NCBI GenBank assembly: GCA_963971575.1
Contig: OZ020616.1
Coordinates: 6,344,924-6,408,923 of the forward strand
Direction of reading: 5' to 3'
Length of the DNA stretch: 64,000 nt
Origin: Liopterus haemorrhoidalis
Taxonomy: Eukaryota; Arthropoda; Insecta; Coleoptera; Dytiscidae
Shown: one piece after another, positions 21,230 through 33,330 of the stretch
Layout of the letters: each line of letters opens with the position of its first letter
Numbering within the stretch: the stretch's first letter is position 1
The notes under the pieces: model-generated
The model's database searches: none
Seen by the model: the letters and a program-made list of their open reading frames with translations, nothing else
Told to the model about the DNA's origin: nothing
Position numbers and translations under genes: made by a program

Positions 21230-21877
21230 TTCCTCGGCTGAATAATGCGCCTCAATAGTGCTCACACAAGCAAAGTGGACACTCAGTTAAACGAAACTAT
21301 GCGTATAATCACCGGAACTGTAAAATCTACTCCATCCAATTGACTCCCGTTCCTTGCTTACACCCTTCCTCCGGATATTAGAAGGTTGAACGCAGCAAAA
21401 CGAGAATGGGACAAAGCCAACTCATTGCTTGCACTGGACTTGCCTATTGGAAAAGAGTTGAGCAATCTGTTTCATGTTCGATTTAAATCCAGATCCCTAA
21501 TCCGGAATCCGGAATTATAATTCCGTAAAAATAGCAAATATACTACAGCTATGGGAGAACCGGTGGGATAGTGGCGATGTAAGAAATATGGATATAGTGG
21601 ATGACCCCAAAATCCGATTACCGGTGTTTTCTTTTCCCAGAAATATTTGGTGCAAAATGAATCGCCTTAGAACTGGCCATGGAAGGTGTAACGCTATATT
21701 ACATAAATAGGAATTAAGGGATTCGCCTGCCTGCGACTGTGGGTCTTTTTTTTCAAACAATGGCCAGCATCATTAATGAATTCCCTTTAAGGACACTCCA
21801 GGGTGGATTAATAGAAATGAGTAAGGTTACTCCTGAGAGCATAAACTGGCTTATAGGGCTCGATTTTAATGTGTAAT
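21230..21877 (+). pseudogene. LINE ORF2 C-terminal fragment
   Basis: Encodes LNSAHTSKVDTQLNETMRII, TGTVKSTPSN, PPDIRRLNAAKREWDKANSL, then (after frame changes) RNIWCKMNRLRTGHGRCNAI, DSPACDCG, FQTMASIINEFPLRTLQGG and SINWLIGLDFNV before TAA. The order (W-N-S-T, TMR-ITGT, DCG-QTM-HI) is the region after the RT domain of a jockey-like LINE, including the terminal Cys motif. Stops at 21341, 21515, 21575 and 21708 show it is dead. Confidence 0.8.
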
Positions 21878-21949
21878 TCTTTTATGCGTGTATTTATTTA
21901 TTTAATGTAACACGTATTTTAATAAAAGATCCCATAAGCCAGCGTTATC

Positions 21950-22240
21950 GTCCTAGGTCTAACAAAGCAATTGAAGAACTGTTTAAAGACCCGGACATTT
22001 TGCAAGGAATCAAAACACAGAGACTCCGATGGGCTGATAATATTTGAAGGGTACCAGATGAAAACTTAATCAAGTTAGTCTAGGACGAAGTTCCGGAAGG
22101 AAAGCTTTACGTAGGCTGTCCACATCTGCAGTGGTGAAATAATATCCACGCAAATCTAAGAACACTTGGTGTCGAAAATGTCTCAAAAAGATGGTAAACC
22201 AGACCGTGTGGAAGTAGATAGTGAAGAAAACTAGAACCCA
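21950..22240 (+). pseudogene. LINE C-terminal fragment of another family
   Basis: Reads SNKAIEELFKDPDILQGIKT, QRLRWADNI, then VPEGKLYVGCPHLQW and NLRTLGVENVSKRW with stops between. LRWAGH-like and GRP-KRW-like motifs place it at the 3' end of a LINE related to that at 18420. Confidence 0.7.
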
Positions 22241-22379
22241 CCTAGGGTTGTAATGCTACTAAGTAATACTATGTTTTCAAGGTCTCAATATTTTTAATCT
22301 GTACATGTTAAAATTCTATACATGTCAAATTTAAATTTTCTATGTCCAGCTGGCCTCAATTTTTGCTAAACAGACACAC

Positions 22380-23060
22380 GGACACATGAGAGGTATATGG
22401 CAGTTTTGATTAAAATAACAAGGTATACTTTACTTAGTCCTGAAGCCTTTCTACCTTGCGGTGTAAGGTTAGACGAGTTACTTATTTTCTGGTGTTGTTC
22501 TCCATACTTCTGTCCATCGTGTTTTGTCCTCTGTATATTTTCTTATCCCCTCCCATTTTACGCCTCTCTTCGATGCAGCTTCTTTTGTTTCTTGGTGCCA
22601 GGTTTTTCTCGGTCTTTCTGATCTTTCACTGTTCTTACTTCAACAACTCCTTTTACTATTTTGTCTTCACTTATTCTGTGTATATGTTCCAGCCATCTTA
22701 GCTGTCCTTCTTCGACTATAGTCTCCACTGGTTTTGTGTCTAGTTTTTCTCTAAATACTTCATTTCTTATTGTGTCCAATTCTGTTTCTTCAATTTTCCT
22801 TACAAATCTCGTTTCAGAGCTTCTTATTTTGGACCTGTGCATCTCTGTGATGGTTCAGGATTCTGAAGCGTATGTCAAAATCGGTATTGTCACTTTTTTG
22901 AAGATATCTACCTTGATGTTGGTTGGTATTTCTTTTTAGTTAGGAACGATGATTTTGTCATTCATTTTGCCATCTTCCAAAAAAACTGTACCTAGATATT
23001 TTAATTTCCCTACCGGTTCTATTATTTTGTCATCTATTTTTATGTTATGTTTTATTTTTA
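22380..23060 (-). pseudogene. LINE reverse transcriptase C-terminal fragment
   Basis: Minus-strand frames read KIDDKIIEPVGKLKYLGTVF (the KYLG motif after the RT palm), FKKVTIPILTYASES, then METRFVRKIEETELDTIRNE-type sequence, VETIVEEGQLRWLEHIHRIS and KGVVEVRTVKDQKDREKPG. Internal stops at several places. The C-terminal QLRW--H--R motif again marks a LINE 3' region. Confidence 0.75.
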
Positions 23061-23640
23061 TTCTCCTTATTACCATTGTTCACAAGTTATAATAAGAATT
23101 AATAGTTAAATATATGTTTAAGATGTCACTTATTCTTTCGCATGGAAGTCATTTTCTGTCCTTTACTAATTAATAGAAAACCTAATTAACTTCGCAGTCT
23201 TTGTTAAATGACAAGTCATCACGTCAGTAGTTAAGAAATATATTTCTCGTTTTTTTCTGAGAAATATAATAGCCTAGTATCTTAATAAATTAATTAAGCA
23301 AATAATTAAAACATTCTCATTGACATTTATTGTACATAATACATTTTTGTGTTCTGTAAGTGAAATACCGCGAGTGTGAATGTGCGTAGAATCGCGGTGA
23401 TTTAAGTGTAATCGCTGCTGCGCTACCCAGAGATTTATTAACACCTTTGTATGAGATGTTTTATGTAGTAGCCATCACAGTAACTTATCCATTGCTCTCA
23501 GTTTATGAGATTAATTGAAATTGTAGATTTCTCAATGCTCTTCAGGTTTCTGATAATGAAAGTTATCATACCTTTCTTGATAGGTTAATATTTGATTTTA
23601 ATGTTTAGATTTCGAGAAATTGGCTTGAGTTCAACTTCAC
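23061..23640. other. No gene seen
   Basis: Anonymous AT-rich DNA. Confidence 0.5.
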
Positions 23641-23644
23641 TACT

Positions 23645-24010
23645 CCTTTTTTTAGGATTTTGTAGGTATGACCAAAATACCCTTATAAAGTCACTCATGT
23701 GTTTGTCTGCCTGTCTGTACGGTAGAAATGGGAGCCAAACCAATGAGCATCCTCCTTAGATTTTCAACCCATAGGTTAGTTTGCACCATTTCTCCATACT
23801 TCTATGTTCTCAATCAGTCTTTTTAGTTTCACGTACGGATTGTACTTCGTGTCTTCCATTATCTGTTTCATGTCCTCTAGCCTTCGTCTACACTTACTGT
23901 TCTTTCCCTCAATTGTTCCTTCCAGTCTCAAATGGACATAGAAAGTTGAAATTTGGCATTCTTATACAACTCACATATAGGAAAAATAAAAAGAGCAAAT
24001 CGCGGAAAAA
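23645..24010 (-). repeat. R3-type element end, reversed, split by LINE scrap
   Basis: TAGGATTTTGTAGGTATGAC, CAAAATACCCTTATAAAG, a TCTG tract and GTACGGTAGAAATGGGAGCC match the reversed right end of R3. After an insert (23742-23932) the R3 reading resumes at GACATAGAAAGTTGAAATTT. Confidence 0.7.
23742..23932 (-). pseudogene. LINE 3'-end fragment inside R3
   Basis: On the minus strand: RRLEDMKQIMEDTKYNPYVK and LKRLIENIEVWRNGAN, corresponding to the last 45 residues of a LINE polyprotein (family form: RP-YLDQI--D-G---Y-E-KRLAEDREAWR). Only this end is present. Confidence 0.65.
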
Positions 24011-24129
24011 ATTTATATTTTTTAAAATATATTTTTTTAAATATTTATTTAAATTTACAAATAAAAAAATTGTGGACTGGATAATATTAAAATTGTCAAA
24101 ATAAAATGAATAGTGATATTGTGTAATTC

Positions 24130-24700
24130 TGCCAAAATCTTATTAGGGTTTAGTAGGTATGACCACCCAAAAACACTTATAACATCACTCATCTGTATGT
24201 CTGTCTGTTTGTGTGTACGGTAGAAACTGTAGCTAAACGGCTGAACAAAGACAGTTGAAATTTGACACACTTGTACAATTTATACAATCAATATATATGA
24301 AAAATATAAAATTCAAAAAAATATATCGCGGGATAAATATAAACAAATATGTATTTAATGAAAGAAATATATAATTTTTTAAAATTTTCAGTTGAGTATC
24401 ATATGAAATCTCTTAATGTGTAGATAAACACATTTTTATTTTTGAAAAATCAGATTCTCGCCAAAAATATGTCAAAATTTTTTTGTCCTCCGCCTTATTT
24501 CCCAGAGGATTTGATCTAAAAATCTCAATAATGTTCATTATTGGGAATTGGAATAATTCAACAGGAATTTTTGATCATATTACTTGTTTTGAAAAATATC
24601 GATTTTTTTTGTTTCGTGGAAAAAAATGATATATTTTTTTAAATTTATTGTTTGGCATCAAAAAAAAGCTCTTAAGACGAAGATTAAGAAACGGAAAGTA
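24130..24700 (-). repeat. R3-type element, reversed, second partial copy
   Basis: Begins AGGGTTTAGTAGGTATGACC and continues with CATCTGTATGTCTGTCTG, GTAGCTAAACGGCTGAAC and, near 24540, GGAATAATTCAACAGGAATT, matching the reversed right half of R3. The tRNA-like middle section is absent. Confidence 0.65.
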
Positions 24701-24798
24701 TTTCATTAAAATTTCTTTATTTTATTTATTAATTTGTTTTTTTTTTTTTTTTTCTCCAAAAATGTATTATTAAAATTACTATTCCGCATCCATTAACC

Positions 24799-25397
24799 CA
24801 GCGGTTCTTAAACTGTGGTCCGCGGACCCCTGAGGGTCCACGTTGCCATTACCGGGGATCCGCGAAATAATTTTGACATTTACTTTACATCCGCCAACTT
24901 TTCGCTTTTTTTAAATAACTCATTTAATAAAAATCCTACATGGTCAGGACTTTTTGTATTTGTTGCTACTTAACTAGTTATTGACATAAGTAAACAATAA
25001 TTAGGAAAAATTTTATTATTTTTATTCAACTGCAAATTATTTACAGAAAACATATTATAATAAGATCTATTTTGACCAATATTTGACCAAGTTTGTATGA
25101 GTTTAACGTAATTTTGTAACTGTTCTAATTTTTTTTACTACTATTTTTATTCATTTTATGTTTTTTATTCGTAATGCTAATAAAAATGTTCATCTCTATA
25201 AATGCGCAAGATCATTTATTAAAATAACCAGCGATAATTTTTACCAATATGTATTTATAACGTAGTGCCTATGAGATTACTGAGCCAGAAATTAAGTCTC
25301 AAGAACGACGTAAAATGCCTAGGGTAGGGATGAGGTCCGCAAAAAAAAATGTTGTTCTACAGGGGGTCCTCGGACTACATAAGTTTAAGAACCCCTG
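24799..25397. mobile_element. hAT-type MITE, 8-bp target duplication
   Basis: 599 bp with ends CAGCGGTTCTTAAACTGTGG and ...TTTAAGAACCCCTG, flanked by the perfect 8-bp duplication CATTAACC (24791-24798, 25398-25405). Inside each end are GTCCGCGGACCCC and GGGGGTCCTCGGAC. No coding seen. Confidence 0.93.
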
Positions 25398-25489
25398 CAT
25401 TAACCCAAAGGAGTTAAACTAAATATGTCAGAAAATAATCTTATGTTCATTGATCTGAACTGGAAACGTAGGAAAAGAACTTTCGATCT

Positions 25490-25725
25490 AGACAGCAAAA
25501 AGTGTAAAAGTTCATTCTCAGTTTGGTTAAAATTTTAGTATTAAAATTTTCATTAAAAAAAGTAAAAGTAAAGTTCACTATTTTTAACCAAATTACCGTT
25601 TAAATCTTCATTTATTCAGATAGTGTTATTTTTATGAAACATCACTGTTTCAATGTTAAAATTAACACTATTTATTTTCTAATACTATAATTTAACCAGT
25701 AATTTGATTAATAATGTTATGATTC
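25490..25725 (-). repeat. Dispersed repeat R5, copy 1
   Basis: Matches 43790-44060 in reverse: AAAGTTCATTCTCAGTTTGG, TAACCAAATTACCG, TTAACACTATTTATTTTCTA. No coding. Confidence 0.7.
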
Positions 25726-26690
25726 AACCTATTGTTTGCAAAGATATGAGTATAATACTTATAAAACAAATAACATATTGTAAATAGTGAGAAATACGTT
25801 TATGAAAATTTAAAAAAAAATGCACGTAGATGCATGATTTTATAATTATTATAGTTTCCTCAATATAAGAGAAAATATTCATCCATCCATGTATGTAAAT
25901 ATCAAAAGGATTACATTCTTTGGGGGCAAAGGTGTTAGCCCTTATTTAATTAACCTCATAAGCTGGTCTCTATAAATTCTACTAACCTATGACACTATGG
26001 TAAATGCTGTGCTTAGGTATAAAATATTTGCAATTTACCATAAAGCGAGCTAAGGTCATAATCATAACATCTCCAGATTTTTGTCTTCATTATCCTGATA
26101 AAATCCATCGCACCTGCAAAGGCTCATTAGCTGCTATCCTCACACTAAAAGCACGGTTCACGCGACACAAGAGCCTTCAATTTACGCCCAATTAAAGGAA
26201 AAACGCGCGTAAACTGGTTATATAAGGCGACAACACACTATCTGATAACGTACGAAGAATGCTGAGGAATATTCGTGACGATTTATAAATTATAAGAGTT
26301 TATTGGATAGGGGTTTTTAGTTTGTTTATGTTGGTAGTAACACCTAATTAAATGTTGGTATGACTGTATCATGGGATCGAAATTCTTCAGGGTTTTATAT
26401 GGATGTTAATTAGTGATATTTCTAATTTTTGCCAAGTTGGTACTAAAACGAGAAACATAAAAGATATATCTTAAGAATCTTTAAAAATATGTCCAGTTTC
26501 ATTCCTTTATTCAATAATTTATTAAACTTAATGAATAAAATAAAATAACTAAAACTCCTGAACTAATACACCATTTATATAATATGTGTAAACACAATAA
26601 ACATATTTAATTAATTTTACACTTTTCCAAGAAATAAAAACTGGAATAGTTTAAATTTTTAATTTTTAACCTCAAAAATTTAAAATTTAT
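25726..26690. other. No gene seen
   Basis: Anonymous AT-rich DNA; a patch at 26080-26230 is less AT-rich but not recognised. Confidence 0.5.
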
Positions 26691-26696
26691 ATTATA

Positions 26697-27150
26697 CCCT
26701 TACTATTGACTTGACATCAAAAACTTATATTACAAATATTGTTAAGAATAAGAAGACACATGTTTTATCTCAATGTATTTTTTTTATTGGATAAATATTT
26801 GGATAGTTATGGTGGAAAAAAACCCAAAAATTAACATTTCAAATTACTCCCTTATTATTGACTTAACAGCAAAAATTAGATAACAAATATTGTTAAGAAT
26901 AAGAAGACAAATCTTTTATCTAAATGCATTTTGTTTTATTGGATAAATATTTGGAGAGTTATGGAGGAAAACCCCCAAAAATTAAAAATTTTAATTACTC
27001 CCTTATTATTGACTTAACAGGTAAAACATATATTACAAATATTGTTAAAAATAATAAGACAAATCTTTTATGGAAATGCATTTTTTTGATTGGATAAATA
27101 TTTGGAGAGTTATGGCGGAAAACCCTCAAAAATATGTTTTTTTTAATATT
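26697..27150 (+). repeat. Three tandem copies of a 151-bp unit
   Basis: Units start at about 26697, 26849 and 27000 with CCCTTATTATTGACTTAACA or variant. Each contains ACAAATATTGTTAAGAATAA, a T-rich stretch, TGGATAAATATTTGGAGAGT and TATGG-GGAAAA-CCC. Units are about 85-90 percent alike by eye. Confidence 0.85.
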
Positions 27151-27183
27151 AATATCTCTTTTATTATGATAATAAATTTATTT

Positions 27184-28340
27184 CGTGCCTTTCGGCTTTG
27201 AAAGAATTAGTTTACATACTATAACATTTTTATATACTATTGGGTGCTACATAAAAATTCATTTTGTTATTTTTTCCAAGACTGCTTTAATCCAGGCTAG
27301 GCCTCTCCCCGAGTCGTCTAGTAGATCTTCTGTTTTTCTTGGTTCTGGCTGCATTCCTTTACAGTTTCTTAGGTGGTCCATTGATTCTTGTTCTTCTCTG
27401 CAGATACTACATAATTTCTCCGTTTCTTCCAATAATAGTTTATCCTCTCCTCGTTGCCACATCTGAATCTTGCGACTACCTTCTGGTTTCTCGTTCCTTC
27501 TGTCAAGTATATGGGTAAACCAATAATGGTTATATCTTTGTACACTTTGTTATATGTAGAATCTTGTATTCTGTTAAACTGTTCTTGTAACTGAACTTCT
27601 TGGTCTCTTTCTACCATTATGTTTATCATCTGTTGACCTTCTCTTCTTCTTTTTGTGACCTCTTCTATGGAAAAACCGTTCCGTTCGTAATATTTTTCTT
27701 CGTTTCATTCCGTATTTGGTATTGGTTTTCATATTCTCCCTCTCTTTCCAGCACTCTTCTAATATTGTGTTTTCTGTCAATATAACTCGCTGTTCATATT
27801 TCACGGCTTTTCTCCCTGTTAGTACTCTTATTTTCTCCCTCTTGGTTTCTTCCAGTATGACATAAGTTGGTGTTTGTCTGTTAAGTCCCAGGGTCCATTT
27901 TAGTTATTTTCCGTGTATTTTTTCTATTTCTTCTTGTTCTTTCCATGCCCATATTTCCACTCCCTATTGCATCACGTTATTAACCAAAGTATCAAACATA
28001 AACATTCTTTGTTTGAAATTGTCCGTAAATATTCGCTCGCCTATTCCCCAAACTTGCGCCATTACAGCTTTCGCCTTCTTCGTTAGCTCCTGTATATGTC
28101 TGTATTCTTCGTTATTTTTTTGGAAGTTATATCCCAAGTATTTAAACTCATTTGCTTGTTCTCCCCCCCCTTTCCACGTCCAACGTTCCATTTTTGATCT
28201 CCCCCTGTCTAAATTCAATTATTTTTGATTTTTCTATGCTCTGGGTCATTTTCTTTCCGTCCAAGTATCTTTCCATTATTTTCATCATGTCTTTCATTTG
28301 TTCCAGTTTTTGGTCTAATATTTATTTTATTATAAAACTT
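27184..28340 (-). pseudogene. LINE reverse transcriptase and C-terminal region
   Basis: Minus-strand reading from 28340: LEQMKDMMKIMERYLDGKKM, EKSKIIEFRQGE, a G-run frameshift (about 28170), EFKYLGYNFQKNNEEYRHIQ, AVMAQVWGIGERIF, VEIWAWKEQEEIEKIHGK, LKWTLGLNRQTPTYVILEET, ILEECWKERENM, then frameshifts and RFRCGNEERINYYW / LCSICREEQESMDHLRNCKG with a Cys cluster. The order fits the post-palm RT and C-terminal region of an insect LINE. It carries several stops and frameshifts. The fragment at 62480 belongs to the same family. Confidence 0.82.
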
Positions 28341-28654
28341 TTTCTAAGGTGTTTTAAGATTTTTCGCTTTCTTTTGACCTGAGTATCACACATTAAAAAA
28401 TAAATAAGAAGACCGTAAACAACCTGTATAGTCAGAACCCTTTTCTACCGTTCGATGTAGAGGTTGTTTTTAATCTAATCTTTACTGCGTAATTCTGTTT
28501 TATTGTGGACCTTATTTTTTGTTTCCTTCCCTGACAGTCCTTTCTTATCTAGGATTTGTGCCACTATTTGGTTTATGGGTGTGGCTGACCTCTACGCCAC
28601 TGGTACCCGTTTCCACAGAAACAGAATTGTTGCTCTAATAAAAAATAGTAGAAA

Positions 28655-28985
28655 ATAAAAATTGATTACCAGGTTGATTCATCTCGATAATTTTATCTGC
28701 CATATTGGCAATTGTATCCAAATCATCACGGCTGGTAGCTAAAATTGATCTGGAGGGAGAAGGTAAACGTTGTAAGAACATTGTTCTTAAAAAATCGTCG
28801 GTTACCCGGTCTGCTGCGAGTGAACGCATTTGGCGAAGTACTGTTGATGGTTTTTTGTCACCAAGCTCTACTTCGGTTAATAGTTTTTTAGCGGTGCGTA
28901 CCTCTGATTCCTCGAATTCGTAGATTTATCTTTTTTTAAAGTCGGTGTATTTCTGTAGCTTAAGCTTTGCTTTTGAGCTGGTATG
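28655..28985 (-). pseudogene. Gypsy-type gag fragment
   Basis: Minus strand: FEESEVRTAKKLLTEVELGD, KKPSTVLRQMRSLAADRVTD, DFLRTMFLQRLPSPSRSILA and LDTIANMADKIIEM. This matches the capsid-like gag region of Ty3/Gypsy retrotransposons of insects. A TAA lies just upstream (near 28927) and no LTR or pol is nearby. Confidence 0.75.
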
Positions 28986-30110
28986 TTTCAAGAACACTGT
29001 GGGTGATTGGATAGTTTTACCGATTTTCTGTACATAACTCAACAATTTTTACATTGAGAGTACCAGATACTTTATGTTCTGTGACAGAAATCTAATCTAA
29101 TCTGTTATTCTAAGATTGTGTATCAGTTGTAGGTCGAATGTCCAGCTTGTACTTATATGTCCTGTATAGATTAAAAAAGGCAACATCCTTAGAGAGTCAT
29201 GTAAACGTCTAACGAAGTGAATCGAACCGTAGGCGTTTTACATACCAACAATCTCACAAATTCAAAATTAAAACAAAAACTAACATTGAATATTCATAAT
29301 AAAATGTATAACATTTCTCAAACGGCGTTATTTATTATTTATTTGCAAGCCCGACATAAATTTATACTTTTTATTGATATTTTCTACATACACCTAATTG
29401 ACTAGTTAATATAATTCCACATTTTTCCACCACTAACAAGATGTATATCTCCTTGCGTGATAATCCACTATTTCACTAACAAAATAAAAGTAACATGAAA
29501 TCAAATATGTTAATTTTACTATCATTTATTTAGAATTAATAAATCTCCACTGCTGTGTATAAATTTAGAATACCGGGTATTTTTTTGGAATATTTTATAA
29601 ATTCTTGCATTACTACTGATAATAAATTAGGCTACTTTGACATGGAAGATCGGAATTTTTAAGGAGAAATATTGATTTTATCATGAGATAAACGAATTCA
29701 GAAGAGTTCAAAAACCTTGGGATATTTATGACATAAAATTTAGACATGCAACAAATATCCAATATTGAAATATTTTAAAATAGATGATAGATAAATAGGC
29801 AAACAGTGTGAACATCTTCTAAAGATTTTAAACTGTTGACGTAAGATAATCTATTTGATCGCGCCATCCTCAGTAGTTGATCTCGACTATTTTGTATTTG
29901 ATTAGAGAAAACTACCCGCATCTTCTATCATGTGTGCTGCCACAAAAGTCCTATTTTGGTTCCACGTATCTTTATGAAAGAGCATTCTCCCAAATCTGTA
30001 TTAATTAAATTGGAGGTTATATCTGTTTTTATCCTTATGTATCCTTTACATCCTCGGCTTCATATATAGTTTTTACACGTTTCAAATGATTAGAAGACGA
30101 TACCCGAGTA
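28986..30110. other. No gene seen
   Basis: Anonymous AT-rich DNA without coding or terminal repeats recognised. Confidence 0.5.
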
Positions 30111-30113
30111 AAT

Positions 30114-31178
30114 TTATCTAATATTTGAAGCGAAGTCGTACAACAGTCTTTCAACGGTCACCATGTGAATATGGGTACAGTTTCTCACAAATTCTTTGAC
30201 TTCTTCGTTGTCGCTGAACTTTTTTCCACGTAATGCCTTCTTGAGTGGACCAACCAAATGAATATCAGAGAGACCCAAATCTGGACTGTAGGGAGGATGA
30301 GGTAGTATCTCCCAACCCATTTTTTCAATGGTGTCTTGGGTCAGCTTGGCGGTATGAGGTCGAGCATTGTCGTGGAGCAATATCACGCCTTTTCTTTGAG
30401 ATCCGCGACGTTTTTCTCTCTTTGCTGGCTTTACTTTATTTATCAGCATGTCTGAGTCGTAGGCATTGTTTATTGTACGCTGATCTTCCAAATAATCACA
30501 AAAGACGATACCTCGGGCATCCTAAAAGACGGTCAACATAACTTTTCCCGCTGATGCTTGCGTTCTGAATTTCTTTCGGACAGGTGAGCTGGTGTGCTTC
30601 AATTCCATGCTTTGTCTTTTAGATTCTAGTTCAAAATGGTGAACCCAAGTTTCATCACACCTTAAAATCTTGTTTAGAAAAGGGTCACCTTCCCTTTCAT
30701 AGCGTCCCTTCAAGTCTGTACACACTTTGAGTCTTGTTTCCTTGTGTTGTGGTGTTAACTGTTTCGGGACCCACTTGGCAATTAGTTTGCTGTACTTGAG
30801 CTTGTCAGTGATAACGTGATGAACTGTGTCAACAGGTACTGCAATTTTTTTTATTATATCTTCAACAGTAATACGTCGGTCTTCACGAATAATGTCGTCA
30901 ATGCGGGTTTCAAGCGAAGGAGTTGACGCTTCAACTGACCGGCCAGGACGTTGCTCGTCAGTCACTGAGGTTCGACCATCTTTGAAATATTCTACCCATT
31001 TATAAAAATTTTCGCAATTTATACAACTGTCACTATACTGTAAAATCATTCGAGAAAAGATTTTAGCCGGTTTTTCACCTTCAGAATGCAAAAACCGGAT
31101 CACTGAACGTTGTTCAACTGATGTAGAAACTTCAAGCGAAGACGCCATCGTTAAATGCAATTTTGAGGTTGTAAACAA
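30114..31178 (-). pseudogene. mariner transposase, nearly full length, one nonsense codon
   Basis: From about 31148 (MASSLEVSTSVEQRSVIRFL) the frame runs through the HTH region (FYKWVEYFKDGRTSVTDEQR, GRSVEAS), RRITVEDI, KLIAKWVPKQL, then RCDETWVHHF (first Asp) to KVMLTVF, where a TAG at 30519-30521 replaces the usual Trp codon. It continues DARGIVFCDYLEDQRTIN, VILLHDNARPHT (second Asp), YSPDLGLSDIHLVGPLKKAL (third Asp; 34 residues between, DD34D), and ends early after VRNC. The last 30-odd residues of the family are replaced by unrelated sequence. The related copy at 34979-36689 is more deleted. Confidence 0.9.
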
Positions 31179-31269
31179 AACAATTTTTATCCGTCAGGTA
31201 TTCTCAGCTCATCCCAGTGATGCCAACCTAAAGTCATCAAAGTACCAAACTCCTTCTACAAACCTTTTT

Positions 31270-31599
31270 TTTTCTACATCAATTTGTCTATCGTAGGTCC
31301 TAGTAATAGGTTGGAAATTCTTCAAGATGAGTATGAAAAAAAAAACACTTTTTCCTGCTCCATATCAAAATCCAATAGAATCACCACACATTTTCCACCA
31401 CATTTTCCACCAAGGGAGTTTTCTTGATGTAGTAAAACTCAGAATTTTTGATTTTTATGGTGGTCATAATTATCATAGGTAGTATAAAAATTTAAACAAG
31501 TCCCTCAGCCAGGTCTAGGTTGTGTTAAATCTCCCACTTATCTCCCTATTTGAAGCAGTGTTCTGTAGGTGTTGTCATGAATCTAAAACCGTTTTAGTA
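31270..31599. other. mariner right-end remnant, then no gene
   Basis: 31266-31297 (T-run, CTACATCAATTTGTCTATCG) resembles the right inverted end of the 34979 mariner; beyond that nothing is recognised. Confidence 0.45.
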
Positions 31600-31790
31600 C
31601 CAATGTAATATGTAAATGCGGCCATGTCCTGTTACAACAATGTAATACTGTAACAGTGACACGAGAGTTAGACAAACAACGGCAGTGTTCACGGCGCCGG
31701 GATTCAAACCCCTTACCACAGTGTGGGTGAACAGACAACACTTCCCACTCGACAACCACAGCACCTTCGCGCATTTTTTATAGGTCAACA
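31600..31790 (-). repeat. tRNA-derived SINE-like sequence
   Basis: Minus strand, from about 31765: GGTGCTGTGGTTGTCGAGTG (A-box-like TGGTTGTCGAGTGG) and, 45 bases on, GGGGTTTGAATCCCGGCGCC (B box GGTTTGAATCC with a 5-bp T stem). GGTGCTG at the start can pair with CGGCGCC at the end like an acceptor stem. Too diverged for a functional tRNA; a SINE head is the best reading. Confidence 0.65.
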
Positions 31791-32069
31791 TACAGATAAT
31801 GATCTTATTATATTCAGGGGTAGGTCATGCTTTTTAAACTATATGAATAATCATAAGTTAAGAGGAACTCTTTACATTTTCAATATTTATGAATCGACGT
31901 TAATTTGAAGTTTAACATTTTGTTTATTATTAGTAGAGCGCGGAATTACTAACATTTTAACTTTCAAATATAAGCATCTATAAAAAGCTCGAGAAAGCGA
32001 ATAAAAAGCACCTGAAATAAAGAAAGAAAAAAAAAACGCAGATTGCTATATGAGGTACAAAAAGTGATA

Positions 32070-33330
32070 AGCACTACAAAAAATGTGAATTTTCACACAT
32101 TGTAGAATTTCGTAGGTATATAATAAGTGAAGGCGGCATGCTGAGTGTATAGGACAAATTTTGCTTTGTAGTAATCACGGCAAAATGAACGATATTTTGA
32201 AAATAATTTATCGTCTGTTAACCTAAGAGCTTTAAAAACAAATTTTATGTTAAAATATTTTTTTGTTAATTTTAATTCGAATACCTAATACCATTATTTA
32301 GGTTTCTAAATATGTGCAGTATTTTTTTTAAATAGCAAGGTTCATTAAGAATTTTAAAAATTGCGCCTATGGCTTCCATGGTTGTTATAAGTTCCGCCCC
32401 TCTGATTTCGTGTACATTAAAACAGAATTAAATTATAATTTAAACAATTTCCCCTGGTTATTATTTTTTTTTTTTTTATTCTGTTCATTAAGATTATGAA
32501 AATTGTGCCTATGGCTTCCATTGGTTGTTTTAAGTCATATGCTACGCCCCTCTGGTTTCGTATACATGACACATAGAATGAAAATATAATTCCAACAATT
32601 CCAACTGGTTATTAAATTTACGCTCTTAAAAATTAAATGCAACATTTGCCAAAATATAACTAGAATTTTGACAACAAATTAAAAATAAAATAAAAATGGA
32701 AAAAAAAACAAACAAAAAATTGTCTCCTCTATCTGGGACCAAACTCTAGTTTGCTGCGTAGCAAGCGAGCAAGCCAACCATTAGACCAGGATAAGCCTTT
32801 TAGTATAGTGTATTACATAACTATAACTTTTGTGCATCGTCAACCAAAAAATACAAAAAATGCGTTATTTTCCGAAAACATAATCTGATCAAAAATTCCT
32901 GTTGTACTATTCCGGTTCACACCAAAGTTCATTACTTAAATTTTGTTCAGATTTTTAGTTTAAACCATCTGGGCTACAGGGTGTGGGACAACATTTTTTT
33001 AGCACAATTTTGGCAAAATTTTAAAAATAATTTATTTTGCAAAAATAAAATTTTGATCATTAATCTACGTACTAAGGGCTTTCATTTGACCCTACTCAGA
33101 ATTTTAAAAAGATATTTTATTTTTCGATGAGCACATATTTGTTTATATATTTAGGGGGATATGTTTTTTAGATGTTTTAGTATTTTTCCTATGTGCGGGT
33201 CAAAGAGTTGTATAAGCATGCCAAATTTCAACTCTCTAGGTTTAGCTGTTTGGCTACAATTTTTACCGAAGAGACAGACAGACAGACATACAAATTTTTT
33301 GGTCATACATACAAAGCCTAAAAAGAAAAA
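32070..33330 (+). repeat. Dispersed repeat R3, copy 1
   Basis: Left part: GTGTGAATTTTCACAC-type hairpin, then GTGCAGTATTTTTTTT, TTGCGCCTATGGCTTCCATG. Middle: a tRNA-like segment (32723-32797). Right part: CCGAAAACATAATCTGATCA, TTCCTGTTGTACTATTCCGG, GGGGGATATGTTTTTTAGAT, TAAGCATGCCAAATTTCAAC, a CAGA tract and GGTCATACATACAAAGCC. Both flanks align with 42590, 45193 and 63020 copies, the middle does not. No protein coding. Confidence 0.85.
32723..32797 (-). other. tRNA-like segment of R3 copy 1
   Basis: Minus strand: A-box-like CCTGGTCTAATGGTTGGC and B-box-like AGAGTTTGGTCCCAG, then GAGGAGACA. Stems are poor, so it is a decayed or tRNA-derived promoter module, not a tRNA gene. Confidence 0.5.

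Noticed and set aside
28635..28680. GT...AG mini-intron after the Gypsy gag scrap
   Set aside because: About 36 nt is too short for an insect intron, and the flanking sequence is not recognisable gag on the other side.
32070..33330. R3 as a Helitron (hairpin near the end)
   Set aside because: The GTGTGAATTTTCACAC hairpin is not followed by CTRR on either strand and no TC start was found.
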